Shown here piece after piece: positions 19,657 to 30,761 of a stretch of 64,000 bases of DNA. The notes below the pieces were generated by a model that saw only the letters and a program-made list of their open reading frames with translations, did no database searches and was not told the DNA's origin. Every line of letters begins with the position of its first letter. Within the stretch, counting starts at the first letter, position 1. This DNA comes from Guillardia theta CCMP2712 (Eukaryota > Cryptophyceae > Pyrenomonadales > Geminigeraceae): positions 797,061 to 861,060 of the forward strand of contig NW_005434667.1 in NCBI RefSeq assembly GCF_000315625.1. Reading direction: 5' to 3'. A program made the position numbers and the translations under genes.

Positions 19657-22600
19657 ATGCCGCTGAGGCGCGGGTGGGCCTTCGCGCTCATGGCGGCGTT
19701 GATGCTGAGCCATGCTCCTCCTCTGTGTATCTCCTCATCGAACATGATCAAGTCAGATGGATCCATCACCTCCAGCCTTCCTTACCTAGAGGAGCTCGAG
19801 GCCCTGATCCAAACGGTGAGGCCTTGTACATGCTGGACCTGCTTGAAAGGGGATGGACCCGGGCAGGGATCTGACGTCCTTTGGTCCACAGAGAAAGACA
19901 ATCAACGTTTCCATCACTCCTCTATTGTTAGTTATCAAGGCCAGGTTGTTTGCATGCTTGCCCAGTTGTCTTCAAAGCGATCCGACAGGCTACGAATATC
20001 TACTGAACCATGTCTTATCCAGCGAAATCTGCTCGCCTATGGTGGGGCAATTCGTCGTGAAGAACTTAGCGGAATCCGGATCCATCGTCATCGAATCTTG
20101 CAAGAGCGATAGAAATCAGTTCCGACCGTCCAAGTTCCCGAAGAAGGTCAAGTCAAGTCGGGGAAGTGAGACCGGTCGCTGACTGCATATTTTGTGTAGA
20201 CTCTTCAACCTGGCGAGAGTCTTACAATCTCAGTCACGTTCTTGGCGCATCAGGTGGGCTCCGTAATCGGGACCCTGACAATCCAGACGTCCAAGGGGAA
20301 ACTTACGCTAGAGGTCATTGAGTGGTAGAGTGCAGGATCTCGTGATCCAACTTGGTGATTCCACAGGTTACGGGCCATGCATGGTACAGCACGTTCTCCA
20401 TGGAGCCTCGGGTTGGGATCAAAGTGAGGGTGGGAGAGAACTACAAGACTTCATTCGAAATCCGCAACCCGTACGGCTCCCTCCCTTGGTGTCCCTTGGT
20501 TGTGGCTGTGACGATGGAAACAGGTTTGAACATCCCCTTCGAGTCCATGAGATATACACGAACGAGGGGTTCCTTCATCTGATGTTGCCAAAGAAGTGTA
20601 GTTCCACTTCCAAGGATAATGAGTCTCTTTGGGAGGTGAACTGCTTCCCTCCTCCCTCCCTCCTGCTTTCCTCCCCCTTCCCTCTTCTTTGAGAACCTGT
20701 TCCATGACACGATTGCCCGGTAGATTCGACCCATGTCAAAGAAGAAAGTGATTAATCTCATATTCGACAGCACTTCCGTCGGCACCCACGTCGGAATGGT
20801 GAATGACTGAAATGATGTGAGTGACAACTGAGGTCGCGAAGGTTCATATGAGGACATCAGCTGGGAATTTCATAGTTCCTGTGGAGATCCACGTCGTGCC
20901 GTTGTCATTAGCCGTCTGGCCTGAGATGCTTGACTTTGGGATATTGACGTCTCCGACATCAACAAAAATTTTAGACATCATGTTTTTGCAAGGATACTTC
21001 AACCTAGTCTCCCTAATCGACGTTGTGCTTTGCTGTCTTCTACGTGATTGTGTACTAATGTATTCTCGTGGGACCAGGCCCGCCCGCAGCAGAGCGAGCC
21101 TTCGCTCAAGATTGTAATCAAGAAGCATAGTCTAGCGGGGCTAAAGACCAACGCAGAATACCTGCTTGCGCAGGTATGCACTTTCCTTTGATCGCTCGTG
21201 TCTTGAACGCCTGTTCCCCTACAGGTCACATTTTCTGGGAAGACAGAAGGGGACTTTCAGGGGAAGATCATTCTGGAAGCTAATAAGACAGATTCAACCT
21301 TGTATGTGATGCAGGTGAATTACAGAGCACGAGTTGTACACGGATACCTGGACCACGACAAGCAGAATACATCTTTCATAATGCGACAGGATTTACAGTA
21401 CCCGCTGGTTCACCATCTCACCCTTACGAACATGTTCAAAGTCCCGATTTACATTATCTCTGTTCTCATCCGTGGAAGTTTCTTGGAGGTACGTTGAAAC
21501 CTGAAGGGTATCGGCTGACGATTGTACAAGTGTGACTTCCATGGAGGAGAAACTCTCCTAAAGCCGAAACAATCGAGCTCAACCATCCGTATCAGCCTGA
21601 CGAACACTTCAGATCCTTTCATCGGGGAACTTGTCGTATTCACCAGCCTCATGGTAAGGAGGACGCAACTCATGTTGTTGTGTCGACTCACTAGACATTC
21701 TCAGACCTTCCGGATACCCTTGCCAGTATACCATGGGAAGCTAGATTTGAGCGAATCTGACCGCAACGATGGTTTTGGAGTCATTGCGATCAACCAGACC
21801 TCGCGCAAGGTGATCAAGATTTACAATCGGAACCCTGCCCCGATCACGGTCTTAGAAGTTCAAGTCGATCAGCACCCTTCCTACGAGCTCTCTATCGAGA
21901 CTTCGGATTACATCGAATCCCCAACTTGTCTCTACTTTGCAAACATGTCAGAGTACGGCAAGAAGGGTTCAAAATCTAACAACGGGAACTTGATGTTTTC
22001 TGTTGAAAGAGCTGATTACATTCAAATCCACGTCTCAGTCTACTCGAAGGCAGTGGAATCCGTCCACGGCTCGCTCATCTTGCGGTAAGGAGAGCCTGTT
22101 CACCGCGGAGGGGCTGAAGACTTTTCCAGGACCAAGTACGAAGTGCTGAACATCTCCCTAGATTACAGGAGTATAGAGGGGAACATCTACATCTACCCGA
22201 ACCCCCTGTACTTCGAGACGTGAGTGAAGGGGATGATGTTGATGAATGCTAACCCTCCACTCCCAGTTGCTCGTCCAGCCAGATCAGAACGCAGACTTTG
22301 GTTGCTGTCAACACCTTTCCCTCAACTGTCAGAATTCTCTCAGCCGAGGCGTCGGACCCAAGGCTGGAGCTGACGGTGAGGGAGTCGAACCTGGAGCCTT
22401 CATTACCCATGATCTCCGGCTTCGTCATCCTGGATGTTGACAACTCGCTGTGGGGGGACACTTACTTGATGTGGGCCAACCGGAAGATTCTGTTTGCTAG
22501 CCGAGGATCCTTTGTTGACGACATCGACATCGCAGAGCACAACTGGATGCATGAAAGGTGGGATGAAGTGGTGAAGACGAGTGGGACAGAGTTGAAAATG

Positions 22601-24867
22601 CACATCACTTTCAACTTCAACGTGAGCATGAAGGTCAAGATTCCTGTCATTGGCAGCATCTCGCTCCCAGACTTCTTGGATCGAAACATCTTCTTCGGGA
22701 CAGTTTACGTGGGGAGTTGGTCTACTGTGAATCATTCGCTGGAAAACCCTTCCTCTCTCACGACGTTCTTCAAGGTTGTGCTCCCTAACGCGAGCATTGA
22801 GCCTACTGCCCAGGGGTTTGACATCTGCCAAACTGAACGGGCCTGCTTCATGGAATCTGACTTCCTCATTCCTGCAACTTTCATGTCGGGCATCGTGATC
22901 GGCCGACGGTCTGGTGTCAACATCACCAACATGATCTTTGCACCGAAGAGAGCAGGGAAGTTCAAATCAAAGTTGTACCTCAGAAACAACCTCACCGCCC
23001 TCGTGGAGTTCACTCTGTATGGAGTCGCAGAAGAGCCATCCCTGGTAGTCACTGGCGAAGGCTCCAAGGCGTGTACGTTGTCTCGCAACGTACCAGCATC
23101 GAATTGCCGCTTCCACCTGCCTTGTCATGACAACCAGACGTCAGGCACGACGGAGTCCGACGGAACCTCCTCGTTCTTGCGGACCTTCAAGATCTCGAAC
23201 CCTTCGAGGCTTCCGATAGTGATCTCGAGTGTATCCTTCGACGGTGTCACTTGCAGCAGCCGAGGCCTGTCGTTGCAAGACTGTCAAGGTTCCAAGGAGG
23301 TCAATCAAACTCACCCGCTCGACATGCGGATCAAGGGCAAGCTTTCCTACTGCGAGCAGCCAGTCCTCCACACCCTCGTCATCCACACCCACGTCGGAAA
23401 GTTCCAGTTTGAGCTGCTCAACAGGGAGCATGCAACAGACTTGGTGATGGAGGATGCTCTGAAGTACCTGACGAGCTCTCCTGCTCATTACTCTCACTGC
23501 CTCATCGCCGGAGTTTCCATGTCCATCCTGATCCTGGCCTTCACCTTCCAGGTCAAGCACAAGTCAAGGCTAAGAGGCAACCCGAACCTCCGGCAGATCA
23601 AGGTCCCCAGCATCCCCGCAGACAGCAGGAGCTACTTCTACGAGACTGAGCTCCACATCAAGTTCCTCCAGAACAGGAAGAGGTCGGTCGAGAGCCCGGA
23701 GGTGACGATCAAAGCGGAGGAGGAGAAGCTTCCTGTGCCTGTTGGGAAGATGGTGGGCAAGGGCAAGGCTGCCAAGTCAGGAGGCCCTGCAGGAGAAGGA
23801 GTGTACATAAACGGGACGCCGAAAGGGAAGCTGGAGGAGGAGGAGAAGGGGCCACTCAGTGCGAAGTCCATGGATGAGGACAGGGGGCAAGAGCAAGCAG
23901 ATCGTTTGGGGCCACAACAGGCTGAAGGCAGGCGCGAGAAGACGGAGGAGGGAGAGGGAGAGGGTCTTCAGCGGGGGGAGCAGGAGGAGATTAAGGTACC
24001 AGGGAAGGAGGAGGAGTTGGCTGTACCTTCCGAAGGCTACCAGATCTTCATCCCGAAGGCGGTGGGGCTGATACCCGGGGCCTTCGGGAGCCTGGAGGAG
24101 GGGAAGGAGAAGACAGAGAGCTTCGGGGTGTTGGCGCCGCAGGAGCCGCTAGGGGGCAATGGGAGGGAGATGCTCAACCCTGACTTTCCGCTAGACGAGC
24201 TGCAGCAGGAGATGTTCGCCTCGCAAGACTTCGAGGATGGGGACATGGGACCGCAGGGTGTCATGTGGGAGCCCATGGCTCCACCCACTACCTCCCTACT
24301 CCCCGACGCGAATGCTTCGTAAGTCCACCCCTGTCGGCTCTCCCTTTCTCTGCTCCTCCTGCTCCTGCTCCTTCTTTCTTCCTGCACCTTGTTCCTTCTC
24401 TTCGTCATTCCCGATTTCCTCTTCCTTCTTGCCCCCCTTCCTTTCCTTCGTCCTCCTCTTCCACGACCTCCTCCTGCGGTTTCCTTCCCATACCTCCTCA
24501 TCTTCCCATCTCTTCGCCCAATTCTCTCACTATCCTCCTCCTCCCCATTCTCTTCTCCTCACTAACAACCTGTGCTCGCAGCGGAGGTTTCTCGCTATTC
24601 CCAGGCTTGGGCTCGCCATTCGCCCAGCCCCCGCTGCAGACCAGTTCCTCTGCCACGTGGACGGCTTCTGGTATCGCTCTCTTCAATCAACCTGCTATCT
24701 TCCAGGACGTGGGCTACCTCGGAGGGGTAGCAGGGCCTCTCCCCCGGCAGGCGGAGGAGGAGGGGAAGGAGGAGAGCTCGGAGGCGGGGAGGGAGGAGAA
24801 GGACTTTGACTTCATATTCCCCTTCCCCTCGCTCGAGCCAGACCCCCACAAAGACTTCCGCTTCTAG
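19657..24867 (+). CDS. TMEM131-like type I membrane protein
   Basis: TMEM131 proteins have a signal peptide, large luminal PapD/ASH-like domains, one membrane span and a cytosolic tail, and assist secretory cargo. Exon 1 (19657-19815) encodes a signal peptide (MPLRRGWAFALMAALMLSHA). A later junction, 20470 to 20524, restores IRNPFEHPLRVHEIYTNEG-FLHLMLPK, matching the NPY...LQVTEMYSSGGDLHLELP region of TMEM131. Exons then run through 20821-20990, 21080-21490, 21530-21650, 21700-22085, 22130-22220 and the long exon to 24318, with many N-glycosylation sequons and a span at SHCLIAGVSMSILILAF. The tail is Glu/Gly-rich. The final exon is about 24582-24867. Limits between 19816 and 22260 are only partly resolved. 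Confidence 0.75.
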
Positions 24868-24968
24868 CGCAGAAAGCGGCGTTACCCTCTAGGAGGGACC
24901 TTGTATATTGATAAATGTTGTTGTCGTTGAAGCGTTGCCGAGTTGATCAGCTGCTGGAAAGGATGGGG

Positions 24969-25046
24969 ACGAAGAGGGGGACGAGGACGAGGACGAGGAC
25001 TCAAAGTTAAAGAGGAGGACGAGGACGAGGACTCAAAGTTGGAGTG

Positions 25047-25133
<87 letters not shown>
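24969..25133. repeat. GAGGAC (GACGAG) hexamer repeat
   Basis: Near-perfect gacgag repeats in two short blocks and one long block (25048-25133) about 100 bp past the TMEM131-like stop. Open frames encode only Asp/Glu, Arg/Thr or Val/Leu repeats and are not called. Confidence 0.9.
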
Positions 25134-25311
25134 AGCGGTCAAGAGTATTGTCCCGCTGACATGTTTCATATACTTTACAAATTTTCTACACAACAATCGA
25201 CAAACCCCCATCATCATCTCTTGCGGCTTGAGAGTCGTCATGATGATGAACATGATGATCTCCCTGTTGAAAGTCAGAGCCTCCTCCTGCCCCTGCCCTG
25301 CCTCCCTTCCT

Positions 25312-25312
<1 letters not shown>

Positions 25313-25371
<59 letters not shown>
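25313..25371. repeat. CTCCTG hexamer repeat
   Basis: About ten tandem copies of tgctcc/ctcctg. It lies just beyond the 3' end of the minus-strand membrane-protein gene and reads as Gly-Ala on that strand. Confidence 0.9.
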
Positions 25372-25418
25372 CCGTCTACTCTCTCCTCCACACGACTTTC
25401 TGCTCCACCTACCCTCCC

Positions 25419-26380
25419 TCATAGCAAATTTTCTCCCTCCATTTCCTTCCCCTCCCCTCCCCCTCCGCTTCCTCCAGGGCTCACGTGATCCCGCTCTCTT
25501 TTCATGGCCCTGTGGTAGTTGGGATACAGCATGGGAGACAGCTGGAGGGAGACGAGGTGAGAAAACCCTGCGGTAGGGTCGCATGCGGCACCTGCTCGCT
25601 GCCGTAGTCGGGCGCTGAAACCCTCAGCTGCATCATCAGCTCCGCCGACCTGCCAGGGGTTATCAGCTGACGGCGAGCTGGNNNNNNNNNNNNNNNNNNN
25701 NNNNNNNNNNNNNNNNNNNNNNNNNNNNNNNNNNNNNNNNNNNNNNNNNNNNNNNNNNNNNNNNNNNNNNNNNNNNNNNNNNNNNNNNNNNNNNNNNNNN
25801 NNNNNNNNNNNNNNNNNNNNNNNNNNNNNNNNNNNNNNNNNNNNNNNNNNNNNNNNNNNNNNNNNNNNNNNNNNNNNNNNNNNNNNNNNNNNNNNNNNNN
25901 NNNNNNNNNNNNNNNNNNNNNNNNNNNNNNNNNNNNNNNNNNNNNNNNNNNNNNNNNNNNNNNNNNNNNNNNNNNNNNNNNNNNNNNNNNNNNNNNNNNN
26001 NNNNNNNNNNNNNNNNNNNNNNNNNNNNNNNNNNNNNNNNNNNNNNNNNNNNNNNNNNNNNNNNNNNNNNNNNNNNNNNNNNNNNNNNNNNNNNNNNNNN
26101 NNNNNNNNNNNNNNNNNNNNNNNNNNNNNNNNNNNNNNNNNNNNNNNNNNNNNNNNNNNNNNNNNNNNNNNNNNNNNNNNNNNNNNNNNNNNNNNNNNNN
26201 NNNNNNNNNNNNNNNNNNNNNNNNNNNNNNNNNNNNNNNNNNNNNNNNNNNNNNNNNNNNNNNNNNNNNNNNNNNNNNNNNNNNNNNNNNNNNNNNNNNN
26301 NNNNNNNNNNNNNNNNNNNNNNNNNNNNNNNNNNNNNNNNNNNNNNNNNNNNNNNNNNNNNNNNNNNNNNNNNNNNNNNN

Positions 26381-26430
<50 letters not shown>

Positions 26431-27351
26431 AGAGAAGAGAAGAGAAGAGATGAGATGAGATGAGATGAGATGAGAAGGAGGGAAGGAGAGAGGAGGGAAG
26501 GAGGGGAGGAGGAGGGGAAGAGGGGAAGAGGGGAAGAGAGGGAGAGACGAGCAGGAGTCAAGATAAAGAGAAGTGAGGAGATTAGGGTAGAAGATGGTTC
26601 ACCATGGAGATAACAGTGAGGCCGTACACAGAGAAGAATACGATGAGGAAGATTGCTACTCCGTCACTGATCGCCTTCCTGCACTTGACCCGTCAGATTT
26701 CTCAATCGCCCTCAAATAAATTCTCCTCACCCATTGCACTGAACTACCACATCCGCCGCAGCCCCCCATGCCCCGCGCTCGACTGTGACTCGCCTGCCAG
26801 GAATGATAAGCAGGGAGGAGGAGAACGGAGAACGGAGACGGGAAGAAGCAGAGGTTGGAAGAGAGAGGGTATCGGAGGATCAAGAGCTTGTGGAGATCTT
26901 AAGAGGATGTGAAGGATGAGGATGAAGATGAGAATGAGGATGAGGAGATAGCAGCGGTGACATCGAAGGAGCAGGATGTACGAGGAGGAGGAAGAGAGCG
27001 ACGAAGCAGGAGGAGATTTGAGAGTCACCTGATGCCTGTCTTGCATATCGAGCTGTCCGAGTGCTCGGAAGCCTCAGCAAGGCTGATGAGAAGCTTCACT
27101 TTAGCCACGTAGTCGTTCCCCAGCTGATCCTGGAACGCATCTCGGCAAAAGTCCAGAGCAGGACAATGAGTAGGAAGAGGAGTACGACGAAGAGGAGTAC
27201 GAGGAGTGGGAGAAGGACGAGAAATAGCGGGGACGGGGATATGAACACAAGGAGGAGGAGGAAGAAGAGAAGGAAGAGGAGGAGGAGGAAGAGAAGGAAG
27301 AGGAGGAGGAGGAGGAGTACGAGGAGTGGGAGGAGGAGGAGGAGGAAGCGA

Positions 27352-27382
<31 letters not shown>

Positions 27383-30300
27383 GGAGGAGCAGGAGGAGGA
27401 GGAGGAGGAGGAGGAGGAGGAGGAGGAGGAGAAGGAGGAAGAGGAGGAGGAGGAGGAGGAGGAGGAGGAGGAGGAGAAGGAAGAGGAGGAGGAGGAAGAG
27501 AAGGAAGAGGAGGAGGAAGAGGAGGAAGAGGAGGAGGAGGAGGAGGAAGAGAAGGAAGAGGAGGAGGAGGAGGGAACAAATGAGAAGAATCTACAGTGAT
27601 GAAGACTTTGACGTCGATCGTCGTGCTCGTTTGCCTGCAAATGTAGGTGATGACGTCATCGGTCCATGCCATTTCAATGCACCTGAGAACAACAACCGAC
27701 GGCCTGTACGTCATGTTGAGAAGAGTTTCCACTTGCCGGCCAAACACGTCCGCCTGACATACTTTTCATCAATTCCTCCGCCGCATTCTTCTCCTATTCT
27801 CTCTTTCTCCTCCCTGATCTACCCGTCTTTCCCCCTACACCGCCTCGTCTCCTCCCTCCTCTCCTCTCCTCTCCTCGCCTCGCCTCTCCTCTCCTCTCCT
27901 CGCCTCTTCTCTCCTTCCCCCTTCTCCTCCTCCCTCGTCTCCTAGTCGCACTTCTCTCCTACCCCATGGACTCTCACCTCAAAAGGGTACTTGTCATTCT
28001 TCTCCACCGTGACCATCACGTTGACACCGTTGATCTTGACCTGACCTCTCCCCATCACATGTCATCGTTCGCTTCCCTCCCACCCACCTGTGCTTCAGCC
28101 GCTATCACAGGGTTCTTCAGCCCTGAGCTGCGGTGGACTGTCAGGGGCCCGCACTCATTCCTATTTCATCTTCACCTCGCCATGGTGCTGAAGGCGATCG
28201 AGTTGAGCTGCACGCAGTCGTTGAGGGTCCTGCCCTTCTGTCATGGACAAAACGACGCCAGTGGTCCCACTGACCGACACCCGACGGGTAGGATGGAAGT
28301 GCCAGCTGAATTCCATGTGAGTCGAAGTGAGTTGGAAGGAGCGGAGGAGGAGGAGAGTGGAGGGGAGGGAGGGCGAGGGCTAGCAGGAAGGGAGAGGAGG
28401 AGGAGGATCAGGCAGCAGCGGAGACGAATCTTACACTCGACCACAACTGTCTGAAATCCCGACGAGCTTGAAATCTGCCACTGCAGAGGACCGCAGCACC
28501 TGTGTAGAGCCTGAGCCAGGAGAACGAGGAGGACAAGAATGGCGAGACGTTTGCGAGGGCAAAGAAGGGCTGCACGAGTATCCCTGGGAGCCTTTCACGC
28601 AGGCCTGAAACTCCTTTAGCTCACTTAGTGAAAATCGTCGCTCGACCTGGTTGGAGGCAGTCGGAGCGTTTCCTCCAAGGAAGATGACCTGAGCGATCAA
28701 GTTCATGGGCACACAGCGGGGAAGAGGGCTGTACCTCGCAGCCAACACAGTCCTGCAGCAGCCCAGGCAGAGCCGCCGACTTGGCGCTGGCGGGAGGGTG
28801 AGGGGAGGCGAGTGGAGGGAGTTCGAAGAGGAAAGAAACACCTGAATGAAGTCGAGGGAAACTGTTTCACTGCGACGCCAACCTGGCGGCGGGTCAAGAT
28901 CGCCGAGCGTCAAGAGCAAGTCTACCGATGCAGACGAAAGTAGCTGCTGGTCGAACCCACTCAAGAGCAGCTCAACCTGCCTCAATGTCAGCGTCCTCGG
29001 GAGGGGCTGACCAGCCTTCACTGAAGTTGTCGGCCCAATGAAAGCTGCAGCGTAAGGGGAGGACTCTGCAAGGGGGGGATAAGCTGCCGTTGATTGCAGT
29101 AGCCATTGGAGGGCCTTCACCGGCATAGGAAGTGTAGCTTGAGGAGACCGGGAGAGTGATGTTTGGCCTCATGAGCCGCCAGGAGGTTCCCTATGGAAAC
29201 CTCTGGTCACCATCTCAACAATCGCGATCCTCTCCGCCCTCCCCCCTACAGAGTCTGATGTGAAGTAGGCTGGCATGGCAAGGACTTTTTGTCAGTAACT
29301 GCATCTCCAGCAAGGGTTCACTCACCGTTGGTCTGCCCCAGCGCGATCGCAGTCACGTTGTTCCTCATGACGAGCGAGGAGATGGTACCAACACTCGTGG
29401 GTCTTCAAAGGCTTCAGATCCAACAACAGGATTCGAACACTCACATTGTGACGGTCGGCAAGCTCCATCGTACTCCACCATCAGTCGATCTCAAGACCTT
29501 CAACAACAAAGTTGAGCATCTCATCGCTAGTTTCTGAAAGCGCTGCCTCCCTTACCTTTGCATTCTTCCCGCTCGCAATGACGGTGCTCCCATGACATTG
29601 AACATCCAGGATGTCTGTTTGCTCCACTTCAACGCAATGTTGCAACACAGGTGACGATGTTGACCTTCTGCAGTCTCTGATTGAGCGACGACCCAGCTGA
29701 AAGTCAAGTTCAGATGCATCTTGCTCTGTCTACACGTAGACCAACAGACCTCAGTCCGTTGTTCTCAGTCCTCAGGATCAGCCCCCCGTTCCCCACGATC
29801 ATCCCGTGGGTATCTGCCATCGGGAGCGACTCATCGAATGAAACGATTAAGTAGGTCAAGACTCACAGTTGCAGAACGAGATCGCATTGAAAGTGTGCAA
29901 AACGCCTGTTGAATGACTTACGAACGCGCCCGTCTCAGCACCTCTCCCTCACTTTCTGGGATGTTCGTATTGATCGCAATCCGATTCCATTGTGTCCCTG
30001 TCTGAAGAAAACCCTTCAGGGCAGGTGAGGACAAAATTGAGACATGTACTGGTGCTCCTGCTGCCCTCCTGTAGATACCGCAGTTTGCGGAGGAATACGA
30101 CTCTGCGATCTCATTAGCACGTTCCCAAGAGCCCAAGGATACAGTACGTTGACAGCTCCCGCCGAAGGCTATGGCGCTTTCCTCTTCGAAGGCAACGGCC
30201 TTGGTCCTGCACAGCGGTCAGAGGAGGAGACTGCGCGTCCGTTGCATCACAGGTCAAGGACACTGTCCATCTCGAGCTTCTCCTGAAACCATGAAAACCC

Positions 30301-30666
30301 TCCGTTCTGAGTCACGTAGACCGATCCCCTCTGCCCGACGACCACCCTGCCTTGGGGTCAGCTGCGAGCGGCGACGAGGAGACGAGTGCACCCGAACTGA
30401 TTGCTAGGCGTCGCTACTGTCTGCACCTGTGCGAGGGCTAGCAAGTCCAAGTTCATGTCAGCACGCTGTCACTACCTCGTTGCTAGTTTCCACATGTTCA
30501 AACATCAGCTACTATCCATCAACGTTCCCCCCCTCCCCACCCCTGACGTCCATCTCTCACATCTCTTCCCATCCTCCTGCACCACAGCTTGCACCTCACC
30601 TGACGGAAGGATTCCCAGCAGCAGCGCCAGCATGATCGGCGAGGGCAACCGCTGCGCCGATGCCAT
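25419..30666 (-). CDS. many-exon type I membrane protein with propeller-like repeats (unidentified)
   Basis: Several minus-strand blocks look like real exons of one gene, though I cannot place every junction. The start at 30666 gives a signal peptide (MASAQRLPSPIMLALLLGIL). Beta-propeller-like blades follow: GSVYVTQNGGFSWFQ (about 30300), MIVGNGGLILRTENNGL (about 29790), DGGVRWSLPTVT (about 29460) and LVMRNNVTAIALGQTN (about 29340). Then come AAFIGPTTSVKAGQPLP (about 29000), TLNDCVQLNSIAFSTMA (about 28200), GQVKINGVNVMVTVEKN (about 28010), NMTYRPSVVVLR (about 27700), FQDQLGNDYVAKVKLLISL (about 27120), a hydrophobic span GVAIFLIVFFSVYGLTVISMV (about 26640) and a basic tail near 25500. The 699-bp gap lies within it. 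A CATSPER auxiliary-subunit-like architecture is one possibility but is not demonstrated. Confidence 0.5.
25682..26380. other. assembly gap (699 N)
   Basis: A run of N flanked on the right by (AG)n and AGAAG repeats at 26381-26545, which probably caused the assembly break. It interrupts the 3' part of the minus-strand membrane-protein gene. Confidence 0.99.
26381..26545. repeat. AG dinucleotide and GA(G/A)G polypurine repeat
   Basis: Dinucleotide agagag grading into agaagag, gatga and ggagg motifs next to the assembly gap. No coding content. Confidence 0.9.
27243..27582. repeat. GGA/GGAA polypurine tract, about 340 bp
   Basis: Nearly uninterrupted purines on the plus strand, inside an intron of the minus-strand membrane-protein gene (between the NMTYRPSVVVLR and FQDQLGNDYVAKV exons). 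Frames through it give only Arg/Lys/Glu/Gly or Pro/Ser homopolymers. Confidence 0.9.
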
Positions 30667-30761
30667 GGAGGGGTCACCTTGCTGAAAGAAAAACATCACA
30701 AACTTGACAACTTTTTTCGTTGGCGGAATTAGGAAGAGTCTGCAAAGGGAGGAGGGAGGGG

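Noticed and set aside
22298-24322. Long exon as a stand-alone gene
   Set aside because: It lacks a start context, continues the luminal domain pattern of preceding exons, and ends at a splice donor joined to 24582-24867.
24943-25488. Coding gene through GACGAG and CTCCTG repeats
   Set aside because: Arg/Thr or Asp/Glu homopolymers only; repeat-derived.
27061-27945. Long Arg/Lys-rich open frame through the GGA tract
   Set aside because: Homopolymeric translation of a polypurine tract lying in an intron of the minus-strand gene.
25419-30666. Nucleoporin gp210 or HAP2/GCS1 homologue
   Set aside because: Signal peptide and single span fit, but I found none of the Big2-type repeats of gp210 nor the Cys-rich HAP2 signature in the exons I could read.
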